Source: Micromonospora echinaurantiaca (GTDB taxonomy: Bacteria > Actinomycetota > Actinomycetes > Mycobacteriales > Micromonosporaceae). Taken from it: a stretch of DNA of 64,000 nucleotides. The notes beneath the pieces are model-generated. The model was not told the DNA's origin. It saw only the letters and a program-made list of their open reading frames with translations, and made no database searches. Shown here piece after piece: positions 7,176-14,691 of this stretch. The DNA lies in NCBI RefSeq assembly GCF_900090235.1, contig NZ_LT607750.1, positions 4,145,001-4,209,000 on the forward strand, read 5' to 3'. A program made the position numbers and the translations under genes. The number at the start of each line of letters is the position of its first letter. Positions within the stretch are counted from its first letter, which is position 1.

Positions 7176-9676
7176 CGCTCACCGCCGCGCTGCCGACAAG
7201 CGCCGACCCCGACACCCTCTACGACGCGTTCGCCGGCTGGGCGAAGGAGCGCGGTCTCGACCTCTACCCCCACCAGGAGGAGGCGGTCATCGAGATCGTC
7301 TCCGGCGCCAACGTGATCATGAACACCCCGACCGGCTCCGGCAAGAGCCTGGTCGCCATCGCGGCGCACTTCGCGGCCCTGGCCGACGACCGGACCACCT
7401 TCTACACCGCGCCGATCAAAGCCCTGGTGTCGGAGAAGTTCTTCGCCCTCTGCGAGGTGTTCGGCGCCGACAACGTCGGCATGCTCACCGGCGACGCCAG
7501 CGTCAACGCCGACGCCCCGATCATCTGCTGCACCGCCGAGATCCTGGCCAACCTCGCGCTGCGCGAGGGCGAGCGGGCCGACGTCGGCCAGGTGATCATG
7601 GACGAGTTCCACTTCTACGCCGAGCCGGACCGGGGCTGGGCGTGGCAGGTACCGCTGATCGAGCTGCCGCAGGCCCAGTTCATCCTGATGTCCGCGACGC
7701 TCGGCGACACCACCCGGTTCGTCGACGACCTGACCCGGCGCACCGGGCGGGCCACCGCCGTCGTCCGCTCGGCCGAGCGGCCGGTCCCGCTGCTCTTCTC
7801 GTACGCGATGACGCCGCTGCACGAGACCCTCGAGGAGCTGCTGGAGACCAGGCAGGCCCCGGTCTACGTCGTGCACTTCACCCAGGCCGCCGCGCTGGAA
7901 CGCGCCCAGGCGCTGATGAGCGTGAACGTCTGCACCCGCGCCGAGAAGGACATGATCGCGAGTGCGATCGGCAACTTCCGGTTCACCTCCGGCTTCGGTA
8001 AGACGCTGTCCCGGCTGGTGCGGCACGGCATCGGCGTGCACCACGCGGGCATGCTGCCCAAGTACCGCCGGCTCGTGGAAACCCTCGCCCAGGCCGGCCT
8101 GCTCAAGGTCATCTGCGGCACCGACACCCTCGGCGTCGGCATCAACGTGCCGATCCGCACCGTGCTCTTCACCGGCCTGAGCAAGTACGACGGCACCCGC
8201 ACCCGGCTGCTCAAGGCCCGCGAGTTCCACCAGATCGCCGGGCGGGCCGGCCGGGCCGGCTTCGACACCGTCGGCCGGGTGGTGGTGCAGGCCCCCGAGC
8301 ACGTGATCGAGAACGAGAAGGCGCTCGCCAAGGCCGGCGACGACCCGAAGAAGCGGCGCAAGGTGGTGCGCAAGAAGCCGCCGGAGGGCTCGATCGGCTG
8401 GGGCCAGCCCACCTTCGAGCGCCTGGTCGAGGCCGAACCGGAGCCGCTCACCTCCAGCTTCCAGGTCAGCCACTCGATGCTGCTCAACGTGATCGGCCGG
8501 CCCGGGGACGCGTTCGCCGCGATGCGGCACCTGCTCACCGACAACCACGAGGACCGCGCCGCCCAGCGGAAGCACATCCGGCGCGCCATCGCCATCTACC
8601 GGGCACTGCGCGCCGGCGGGGTGGTCGAGGAACTACCCGAGCCGGACGAGACCGGGCGGCGGGTCCGGCTCACCGTCGACCTCCAGCTCGACTTCGCGCT
8701 CAACCAGCCGCTGTCGCCGCTCGCGCTGGCCGCGATCGAACTGCTCGACCGGGAGTCCCCGGCGTACGCCCTCGACGCGCTCTCGGTGATCGAGTCGATC
8801 CTTGACGACCCGCGGCAGGTGCTCTCCGCGCAGCAGTTCAAGGCCCGTGGCGAGGCGGTCGCCGCGATGAAGGCCGAGGGCATCGAGTACGAGGCCCGGC
8901 TCGAACTGCTCGACGAGGTGACCTGGCCCAAGCCGCTCGCGGAGCTGCTGGAGTCGGCGTACGAGATGTACCGGCAGGGGCACCCGTGGGTGGCCGACCA
9001 CCAGCTCTCCCCCAAGTCCGTCGTCCGCGACATGTACGAGCGGGCGATGACCTTCACCGAGTACGTGCAGTTCTACGGGCTGTCCCGCTCCGAGGGGCTG
9101 GTGCTGCGCTACCTCGCCGACGCGTACAAGACGCTGCGCCAGACCGTGCCGGAGGACGCCAAGACCGAGGAGCTGGTCGACCTCATCGAGTGGCTCGGCG
9201 AGCTGGTCCGCCAGGTCGACTCCAGCCTGATCGACGAGTGGGAGCGGCTGCGCAACCCGTCCGACGTCGAGGAGGTCGCGTCGTCCCTGGACGACCGGCC
9301 GCCGGCGGTCACCCGCAACGCCCGCGCGTTCCGGGTGCTGGTGCGCAACGCGCTGTTCCGCCGGGTGGAGCTGGCCGCCCTGCGCCGCTGGGACCTCCTC
9401 GGCGAGCTGGACGCCACCGACGGCTGGGACGCGGACGCCTGGGCGGACGCGCTGGAGCCGTACTTCGACTCCTACGACGCGATCGGGACCGGGCCGGACG
9501 CCCGCGGGCCGGCGCTGCTCATGATCGAGCAGGGCCGGGAGCGCTGGACGGTCCGGCAGATCCTCGACGATCCCGAGGGCGACCACGACTGGGGCATCAG
9601 CGCCGAGGTCGACCTCGCCGCGTCGGACGAGGTGGGCGCGGCGGTCGTCCGGATCACGTCCGTCGGCCAACTCTGA
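7172..9676 (+). CDS. Ski2-like DEAD/DEAH-box helicase with DUF3516 domain
   Basis: An 834-residue superfamily 2 helicase. Motif I NTPTGSGKS, Ia-region YTAPIKALVSEKF, motif II DEFH (the variant of DEVH seen in this group), motif III SATLG, motif VI-like QIAGRAGRAGFD. The helicase core covers about residues 30-400. The remainder, including ESILDDPRQVL and TFTEYVQFYGLSRSEGLVLRYL, matches the actinobacterial DUF3516 C-terminal region. Relatives of Ski2/Mtr4 unwind RNA during decay or processing, but the bacterial DUF3516 proteins lack an assigned role. A strong terminator follows 14 bases after the stop. Confidence 0.88.
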   Translation: MTLTAALPTSADPDTLYDAFAGWAKERGLDLYPHQEEAVIEIVSGANVIMNTPTGSGKSLVAIAAHFAALADDRTTFYTAPIKALVSEKFFALCEVFGADNVGMLTGDASVNADAPIICCTAEILANLALREGERADVGQVIMDEFHFYAEPDRGWAWQVPLIELPQAQFILMSATLGDTTRFVDDLTRRTGRATAVVRSAERPVPLLFSYAMTPLHETLEELLETRQAPVYVVHFTQAAALERAQALMSVNVCTRAEKDMIASAIGNFRFTSGFGKTLSRLVRHGIGVHHAGMLPKYRRLVETLAQAGLLKVICGTDTLGVGINVPIRTVLFTGLSKYDGTRTRLLKAREFHQIAGRAGRAGFDTVGRVVVQAPEHVIENEKALAKAGDDPKKRRKVVRKKPPEGSIGWGQPTFERLVEAEPEPLTSSFQVSHSMLLNVIGRPGDAFAAMRHLLTDNHEDRAAQRKHIRRAIAIYRALRAGGVVEELPEPDETGRRVRLTVDLQLDFALNQPLSPLALAAIELLDRESPAYALDALSVIESILDDPRQVLSAQQFKARGEAVAAMKAEGIEYEARLELLDEVTWPKPLAELLESAYEMYRQGHPWVADHQLSPKSVVRDMYERAMTFTEYVQFYGLSRSEGLVLRYLADAYKTLRQTVPEDAKTEELVDLIEWLGELVRQVDSSLIDEWERLRNPSDVEEVASSLDDRPPAVTRNARAFRVLVRNALFRRVELAALRRWDLLGELDATDGWDADAWADALEPYFDSYDAIGTGPDARGPALLMIEQGRERWTVRQILDDPEGDHDWGISAEVDLAASDEVGAAVVRITSVGQL

Positions 9677-9690
9677 AATTCTGCCGCCGA

Positions 9691-9722
9691 GGGCCGTCCG
9701 GGATGTCCCGGACGGCCCTTTT
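9691..9722 (+). terminator. intrinsic terminator of the helicase gene
   Basis: Perfect 13-bp stem GGGCCGTCCGGGA / TCCCGGACGGCCC with a 2-base loop (9704-9705), followed by TTTT. This is the clearest Rho-independent terminator in the window and lies directly after the helicase stop. Confidence 0.92.
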
Positions 9723-9745
9723 CGTTCCCTGGGCGATGTCAGCCC

Positions 9746-9775
9746 CGTCGATTAGAATGTATGTACTAATCGACG
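9746..9775. promoter_or_regulatory. palindromic operator-like site in promoter of the 9797 gene
   Basis: Perfect 10-bp arms CGTCGATTAG / CTAATCGACG flank the AT-rich centre AATGTATGTA. It lies 21-50 bp before the GTG at 9797, where a promoter is expected, and is strikingly AT-rich for this genome. Geometry suits a PadR- or TetR-like repressor dimer. No regulator gene is adjacent. Confidence 0.6.
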
Positions 9776-9796
9776 TCCTGACCTGGGAGGACGACC

Positions 9797-10441
9797 GTGA
9801 CCGCGCCCGCCTCCACGCCGCTCACCCCCTACGCCACGCTGCTCGGCTTCACCCGCTACGTCGACCGCACCGGCCCCACCAAGGCCACCTTCGTCGGCGG
9901 GCTGCGCAAGCAGCGGGCCAGCCGCTCCGGCTTCAACCCGCACGGCCAGTTCGTCAAGGCGCTCAAGGCCGACATCGCCTTCCACACCGGCGGCACCCAC
10001 CTCGACCAGGTGGTCGACGTGGTCAAGCCCCGCTGGCGCCCGCTCTACCAGGCGCTGGTGCCGGGCGCGGCCACCTGGCTGCGCTCGCTGGGCGAGCCCA
10101 CCTCGGTCGATCTGGCCCAGACCCGCGACGCGCTCGCCATGCTCGGCGACCTGCCCGTCAAGATCAACCCCCACTTCGGCGTACGCCACGCCGACGGCCG
10201 GGCCGAGGCCGTCCGGCTGCACTTCGACGAGACCCCGCCGAGCGAGGAGGCCGTGCTCGCCACCCTGCACCTGATGGCCCGGCACATGGACCACATCCTC
10301 CCGCACGCCGAGCCGGTCCTGGTCGACGTGCGGCGCGGCCAGGCCCACCGGATGCCCGACGGGGTCAAGTTCGACCAGATCGAGCACTGGCTGGCCGGCG
10401 AGGCCGCCGCCTTCCGCGCCATCTGGTCCACCGCCGCCTGA
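9797..10441 (+). CDS. protein of unknown function, 214 aa
   Basis: A soluble 214-residue protein starting at GTG 9797, with GGGAGGA Shine-Dalgarno upstream. Recurrent His and aromatic residues (KADIAFHTGGTHLD, PVKINPHFGVRH, LMARHMDHILPHAEP) and no membrane segment or signal. I do not recognise the family. The composition is typical for the genome, so it looks resident. The palindromic site in its promoter suggests that it is repressed under normal conditions and induced by a ligand. A long hairpin repeat begins 19 bp after its stop and may end its transcript. Confidence 0.75.
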   Translation: MTAPASTPLTPYATLLGFTRYVDRTGPTKATFVGGLRKQRASRSGFNPHGQFVKALKADIAFHTGGTHLDQVVDVVKPRWRPLYQALVPGAATWLRSLGEPTSVDLAQTRDALAMLGDLPVKINPHFGVRHADGRAEAVRLHFDETPPSEEAVLATLHLMARHMDHILPHAEPVLVDVRRGQAHRMPDGVKFDQIEHWLAGEAAAFRAIWSTAA

Positions 10442-10459
10442 CCCCCAGGCACGGGACAC

Positions 10460-10519
10460 GCACGTACACGGAAAGAGTGGCTATTTCTCGTCGGATAGCC
10501 ACTCTTTCCGTGTACGTGC
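10460..10519. repeat. hairpin repeat, family B, left copy
   Basis: Perfect inverted repeat with 25-bp arms (10460-10484 and 10495-10519) and a 10-base loop. Its inner 38 bases (10471-10508, starting GAAAGAGTGGCTATT) match 34 of 38 positions of a second element at 11544-11581 on the far side of the next gene. The similarity continues rightward for about 11 bases (to ACGTGC), so the two copies are in the same orientation. It could act as terminator for the 9797 gene and as a recognition site for the enclosed nuclease gene. Confidence 0.85.
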
Positions 10520-10585
10520 ATGCGGTCGGGGCGTAGTTGTCCACAGGGCGTGGCGTGGGGTGAAGGGGTGGGGCAGGGTGCGGGG

Positions 10586-11488
10586 GTGAGTCGCGAACCC
10601 CGCCGTCCGGCGGAACTCGTCGGGCGGGTCTTCTACTCCCGGGAAGCGATTCAGCGTGGCCTGTTGACGAAGAACGATCTCCGCACGAGCGCATGGCGGC
10701 GGCTCTTCCACAACGTCTACGCCGATGCGCGACTAGAGATCTCGCACCACACCCGCTGCCGGGCCGCCGCGTCGTGGCTCTTCCCGCCCGGGTGTGCGAT
10801 AGCAGGCAGATCGGCGGTCGCGCTCCACGGCGGAGCCACCTGCGGCCCGGACGACGATGTCGAGGTGGTCGTCGAGCCATCAGCACGGTTCGGCCCGTTG
10901 GCTGGTCTCCTGATCCACGTCGCTCCATGGCGGGACGGCGAGGTGAGCCGGATCGATGGCATTCCCGTCACCACGGTCGAACGTACGTGTTGGGACGTGG
11001 CGCGTTGGCTCGACGTCGTCGACGCCGTTGCCCTCATCGACTCGCTCGGCCATATCGGTGCAGTCGGACGCACCGAACTGGACCGGTATCTCGTGACGCG
11101 GCGAGGCGAGCGCGGATCGCGTAGGTTCGCCGAGGCGATCAGCCTGACCGACCCCGGCGCGGAGTCGCTGCCGGAGTCGCGACTGCGGGTGCGCCTCGTC
11201 AGGGCCGGACTCCCGCGCCCCGTCACCCAGCACGTCATCACGCGAGCTGGACGGTTCGTCGCCCGGGTCGATCTCGCCTGGCCCGAACTCAAGGTCGCCA
11301 TCGAGTACGACGGACTCTGGCACCACGATCCCGCACAGTTCCATCGCGACCGGCAACGTCTCAACAGAATCCTCGGCGACGACTGGATCGTGCTGCACGT
11401 CACGAGCAAGCGAATGCGCGAGGACTTCGATGGCTTCCTCGCGGAAGTCCGCGCAGCCCTAACCCACCGCACCCGCCCCCGCCCCTAA
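10586..11488 (+). CDS. AbiEi-like / DUF559 endonuclease-type protein
   Basis: A protein of 300 residues from GTG 10586; an ATG at 10520 would begin inside the hairpin and add 22 atypical residues. The N-terminal third (FYSREAIQRGLLTKNDLR, then GRSAVALHGG) resembles the winged-helix AbiEi antitoxin-type domain. The C-terminal third resembles DUF559, a Vsr-like PD-(D/E)XK nuclease: Glu197 in LPESRLR, Asp229 in RVDLAWPE, Glu240 in IEYDG, then FHRDRQR and WIVLHVTS. Base use is visibly less GC-rich at third positions than in its neighbours. It stands alone and is bracketed by two copies of one hairpin, which suggests a mobile unit. Substrate and role are unknown. Confidence 0.75.
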   Translation: MSREPRRPAELVGRVFYSREAIQRGLLTKNDLRTSAWRRLFHNVYADARLEISHHTRCRAAASWLFPPGCAIAGRSAVALHGGATCGPDDDVEVVVEPSARFGPLAGLLIHVAPWRDGEVSRIDGIPVTTVERTCWDVARWLDVVDAVALIDSLGHIGAVGRTELDRYLVTRRGERGSRRFAEAISLTDPGAESLPESRLRVRLVRAGLPRPVTQHVITRAGRFVARVDLAWPELKVAIEYDGLWHHDPAQFHRDRQRLNRILGDDWIVLHVTSKRMREDFDGFLAEVRAALTHRTRPRP

Positions 11489-11543
11489 CGCCGCCACCAA
11501 CCCACCAAGACCGACACCCCGCCCAGCCGGACGGCCAAACAGA

Positions 11544-11581
11544 GAAAGAGTGGCTATTCCTCGCGGAATAGCCACTCTTTC
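11544..11581. repeat. hairpin repeat, family B, right copy
   Basis: Perfect 17-bp arms (11544-11560 and 11565-11581) with loop TCGC, beginning GAAAGAGTGGCTATTCC. It matches 34 of 38 bases of the left copy (10471-10508). The differences all fall at and beside the loop, so the stem sequence is what is conserved. It lies between the convergent ends of the DUF559 gene and the siderophore importer operon. Confidence 0.85.
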
Positions 11582-11621
11582 AGTGAACGTGCGCCCGTCG
11601 AGGCGCCCGGAGCGCCTCGGG

Positions 11622-12566
11622 TCAGGCGGCGAGGTACTTCTCGAGGTCGTCGACGATCTTGTTGGCGGCGCCGACGCCGATGCCGGTCATCCAGATCTCG
11701 TCGGAGACCACGTACGTCTTGCCGGCCTTGACCGCCGACAGGCCCTTCCAGAGGCTGCCCGCGGTGACCTTGGCCTGCTCGCCGGCGGCCTTCTCGCCGT
11801 ACGCCGTCACGAAGATGACGTCGCCGTCGACCTCGTTGACCCGCTCGGGGCTGACCAGGTCGAACCGCTTGTCCTCCTTGTTCGCCAACTGCTGCCGCTC
11901 GGGGCGGCCCAGCCCGGTGTCGCCGATGACGATGCCGGAGAAGGAGTCCGGGCCGTAGACCCGGATGTTGCCCGGGACGAAGCGGACGATGGAGATCTTG
12001 CGGTTGGCGGCGTCGCCGAGCTTGGTGCCGAACTCCTTGGCCCGCGTCTCGTACGTGGTCAGCAGGTCCTTGGCCTGCTGCTCCTTGCCGAGCGCCTTGC
12101 CGTCGAGGAGGAAGTTCTCCTTCCAGGTGATGCCCACCTTCTCGGTGAAGACGGTCGGCGCGATGGCGGCCAGCTCGTCGTAGAACTTCTCCTGGCGGAA
12201 CTTGCTGCCCAGGATCAGGTCCGGCTTCAGGGCGTTGATCGCCTCCAGGTCGGGCTCGGTGAGCACCCCGACCTCCTTGATGCCGGCGAGCTTGTCCTCG
12301 CCGAAATAGGTCGGCCAGCTCCGTGCCTCACCGGCGGTGGCGGCGCCGACGGGCGTGATGCCGAGGGAGAGCGCGGTGTCGATCTTGTCGGTGTCGAGCA
12401 CGACGACGCGCTTCGGCTCGGCCGGCACGTTGGTGGTGCCCATGGCGTGGGTGATCTCCCGGGTCTCCCCGGTGGTGGTGCCGGCGACCGGGTCGCTCTC
12501 ACCGCAGGCGGTGAGGCCGACGCCGAGGGCCAGCGCCGCGGTGAGAGCGGCGGCGAGACGACGCAT
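11622..12566 (-). CDS. iron-siderophore ABC transporter substrate-binding lipoprotein
   Basis: A 314-residue protein with a signal peptide and lipobox LTAC (Cys21), so it is anchored outside the membrane. The body is a class III (FepB/FhuD-like) binding protein: AEPKRVVVLDTDKIDTALSLG, then YFGEDKLAGIKEVG, LEAINALKPDLILG and the C-terminal GLSAVKAGKTYVV. It captures a ferric siderophore and delivers it to the two permeases encoded upstream. Start ATG 12566 has GGAAGGAA before it and overlaps the stop of the ATPase gene by one base (TGATG), so translation is coupled. Binding protein last in the operon is an uncommon order. Confidence 0.87.
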   Translation of the reverse strand: MRRLAAALTAALALGVGLTACGESDPVAGTTTGETREITHAMGTTNVPAEPKRVVVLDTDKIDTALSLGITPVGAATAGEARSWPTYFGEDKLAGIKEVGVLTEPDLEAINALKPDLILGSKFRQEKFYDELAAIAPTVFTEKVGITWKENFLLDGKALGKEQQAKDLLTTYETRAKEFGTKLGDAANRKISIVRFVPGNIRVYGPDSFSGIVIGDTGLGRPERQQLANKEDKRFDLVSPERVNEVDGDVIFVTAYGEKAAGEQAKVTAGSLWKGLSAVKAGKTYVVSDEIWMTGIGVGAANKIVDDLEKYLAA

Positions 12567-13528
12567 CAGATTCCTTCCGAGGGGTACGAGCCGGCGAGAG
12601 CGTTCCCGCCGACGGTTGGGGCGGCGCCGGACGGCGCGGCACCGGAGTGGGTGCCACCGGACCGGGCGGCGCCCGGGGCGGCGTCGGACGACGCGACACT
12701 GGAGGAGGCGGCGTCGGCCGGGGTGGCCTGTGCCGGCGGGGTGGCCAGGGTCGGGCTGGTGAGCGCGGGCACCACCAGCGGCGCCCCGGTGACCGGGCAG
12801 GGCACGACCACGCAGTCGAGGCCGAAGACGTCCCGGACCAGGTCGGCGGTGAGGATCTCGCGGGGCGGCCCGGCGGCCACCACGGCGCCGGCCCGCATCG
12901 CGATCAGGTGGTCGGCGTACCGGGCGGCCTGGTTGAGGTCGTGCAGCACGGCCACCACGGTGCGGCCGCGCTCGGCGCGCAGCCGGTGCAGCAGGTCCAG
13001 CACCTCGACCTGGTGGGCCAGGTCGAGGAAGGTGGTCGGCTCGTCGAGCAGCAGCGCCTCGGTGTCCTGGGCGAGGGTCATCGCGATCCACACCCGCTGC
13101 CGCTGGCCGCCGGAGAGGGTGTCCACCGGCCGGTCGGCCAGCCCGGCGACGTCGGCGAGCGCCATCGCCCGGTCGACGGCGGCGCTGTCCTGCTCCGACC
13201 ACTGCCGCCACCAGCGCTGGTACGGCTGCCGGCCGCGGCCGACCAGGTCGGCGACGGTGACGCCCTCGGGCACCAGCGGGCTCTGCGGCAGCACGGCGAG
13301 CCGGCGGGCGACCTCCCGGGTCGGCAGTTCCCGGATGGCCGTGCCGTCGAGCAGCACCGTGCCGCGGCGGGGGGTGAGCAGCCGGGCGAGGGTGCGCAGC
13401 AGGGTGGACTTGCCGCAGGCGTTCGGGCCGACGATGACCGTGAACGCGTCGGCGGGCAGTTCCAGGTCCAGCCCGTCCAGCACGGTCCGCTCGTCGTAGC
13501 CGGCGACCAGGTCGCGGGTGGAGAGCAT
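12566..13528 (-). CDS. siderophore ABC transporter ATP-binding protein (FepC/FecE type)
   Basis: A 320-residue ATPase. Walker A GPNACGKST (residues 34-42), Q-loop LPQSPLVPEG, signature LSGGQRQRV, Walker B ALLLDEPTTFLD, H-loop VLHDLNQAARYADH. The ATG at 13528 follows GAAGGAGG; the in-frame ATG at 13594 adds a non-coding-looking stretch. The usual FepC length is about 255-270; here an extra C-terminal tail of roughly 60-70 residues, rich in Ala, Ser, Pro and Gly (SGAAPSGAAP), follows the domain and is probably disordered. Drives ferric-siderophore uptake through the two permeases. Confidence 0.9.
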   Translation of the reverse strand: MLSTRDLVAGYDERTVLDGLDLELPADAFTVIVGPNACGKSTLLRTLARLLTPRRGTVLLDGTAIRELPTREVARRLAVLPQSPLVPEGVTVADLVGRGRQPYQRWWRQWSEQDSAAVDRAMALADVAGLADRPVDTLSGGQRQRVWIAMTLAQDTEALLLDEPTTFLDLAHQVEVLDLLHRLRAERGRTVVAVLHDLNQAARYADHLIAMRAGAVVAAGPPREILTADLVRDVFGLDCVVVPCPVTGAPLVVPALTSPTLATPPAQATPADAASSSVASSDAAPGAARSGGTHSGAAPSGAAPTVGGNALAGSYPSEGI

Positions 13529-13590
13529 CGTGCCTCCTTCGAGGGGTCGGCGGTCGGGGGCCGGCCCGTGTCGGCCGGGGTCGGCGGGCG

Positions 13591-14691
13591 TCACGACGAC
13601 CGCCGGCGGCCGCGCAGCAGCAGGAACATCAGGTAGGGGCCGCCGATGGCGGCGGTGAGCACGCCGGCGGGCAGTTGGGTGGGGGCGAACAGCCGCCGGC
13701 CGGCCAGGTCGGCCAGCACCAGCAGCAGCGCGCCGAGCAGCGCGGCGCAGACCAGCGGCGGGCGCTCCGCGCGGACCAGCCGCCGGGCCAGCTGCGGGGC
13801 GACCAGGGCGACGAAGTCGACGGCGCCGACCTGGGCGGTGACCGACGCGGCGGCGAGCACCCCGGTCACCGCGAGCCCGATCCGGCGGGCCACCGGACGC
13901 AGCCCGATCCCCCGGGCGGTGTCGTCGTCCAAGGCCGAGCTGTTCAGCGCCCAGCCGGCCCAGAGCAGCACCGGTAGCAGCGCCAGCAGGGTGAGCGCGA
14001 TCCAGGCGGTCTCGGTCCAGCCCTTGCCGGCGAGCGTGCCGATCAGCCAGATCTGTGCCCGCAGCCCGTCGATCGGGTCGGCGGTGAGCATGACCACCTC
14101 GGTGAGCGCCCGCAGCGCGAAGGCGACCGCCACGCCGGCGAGCACGAACCGCTGCGCGGCCAGCCCGTGCCGGGCGCCGAGGACGAGCAGCAGCAGCGCG
14201 GCGGCCAGCCCGCCGGCCAGGGCGGCGGGCGCCACCACCACCGCGGCCGCGCCGGTGGTCAGCGCCACCGTCGCGGCCAGACCGGCGCCCTGGGTGATGC
14301 CGATGACGTCCGGGCTGGCCAGCGGGTTGCGGGCCACGCTCTGGATCAGGGTGCCGGCCACCCCGAACGCCGCGCCGGCCACCGCGGCCAGCACCAGCCG
14401 GGGCAGCCGCAGGTCGAAGACCACCAGGTCGTACGGGGTGCCGGCGCCGGAGAGGGCGCGCAGCACGTCGGCCGGGGCGACGTACGGGGTGCCCAGGGAG
14501 AGGCTGAGCACACCGGCGGCCAGCAGCAGCACGACCAGCGTGGCGGCGACCAGCACCGAGCGGCGGCGCACCTGCAGGCTGACCGGGCCGACCCGCAACA
14601 GCGAGCGGCCGGGCAGGCCGGCGACGCCGGGGCCGCCGGTCTTCGGCTCGACGGCCGGGACGGGTGCGACGGGACGGGCTGGGGCGCTCAC
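13591..14691 (-). CDS. siderophore ABC transporter permease (FecCD family, second)
   Basis: A 366-residue permease with about ten hydrophobic segments. Family marks: RLPRLVLAAVAGAAFGVAG, LIQSVARNPLASPDVIGI (coupling/translocation signature), VGAVDFVALVAPQLAR and the end TQLPAGVLTAAIGGPYLMFLL. It starts at GTG 14691, overlapping the stop of the upstream permease (GTGA, 4 bases), so the two are translationally coupled and form a heterodimer as in FepD-FepG. A 62-bp gap separates it from the ATPase gene. Confidence 0.9.
   Translation of the reverse strand: MSAPARPVAPVPAVEPKTGGPGVAGLPGRSLLRVGPVSLQVRRRSVLVAATLVVLLLAAGVLSLSLGTPYVAPADVLRALSGAGTPYDLVVFDLRLPRLVLAAVAGAAFGVAGTLIQSVARNPLASPDVIGITQGAGLAATVALTTGAAAVVVAPAALAGGLAAALLLLVLGARHGLAAQRFVLAGVAVAFALRALTEVVMLTADPIDGLRAQIWLIGTLAGKGWTETAWIALTLLALLPVLLWAGWALNSSALDDDTARGIGLRPVARRIGLAVTGVLAAASVTAQVGAVDFVALVAPQLARRLVRAERPPLVCAALLGALLLVLADLAGRRLFAPTQLPAGVLTAAIGGPYLMFLLLRGRRRSS

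Noticed and set aside
5528..8575. Very long minus-strand open frame
   Set aside because: It is antisense to trmB and the DUF3516 helicase, which carry clear motifs; long antisense frames are an artefact of high GC.
10520..10585. ATG 10520 as start of the DUF559 protein
   Set aside because: It sits at the edge of the hairpin and would add 22 Gly-rich residues; GTG 10586 with a G-rich ribosome site gives the normal N-terminus.
10460..11592. Interpretation of the hairpin pair as inverted terminal repeats of a classical insertion sequence
   Set aside because: There is no transposase, no target-site duplication is visible, and each element is itself a palindrome and not one arm of a long inverted repeat.
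12567..13211. N-terminal extension of the siderophore-binding protein
   Set aside because: The extra residues are an out-of-frame reading of the ATPase gene; ATG 12566 has a good ribosome site followed by a signal peptide and lipobox.
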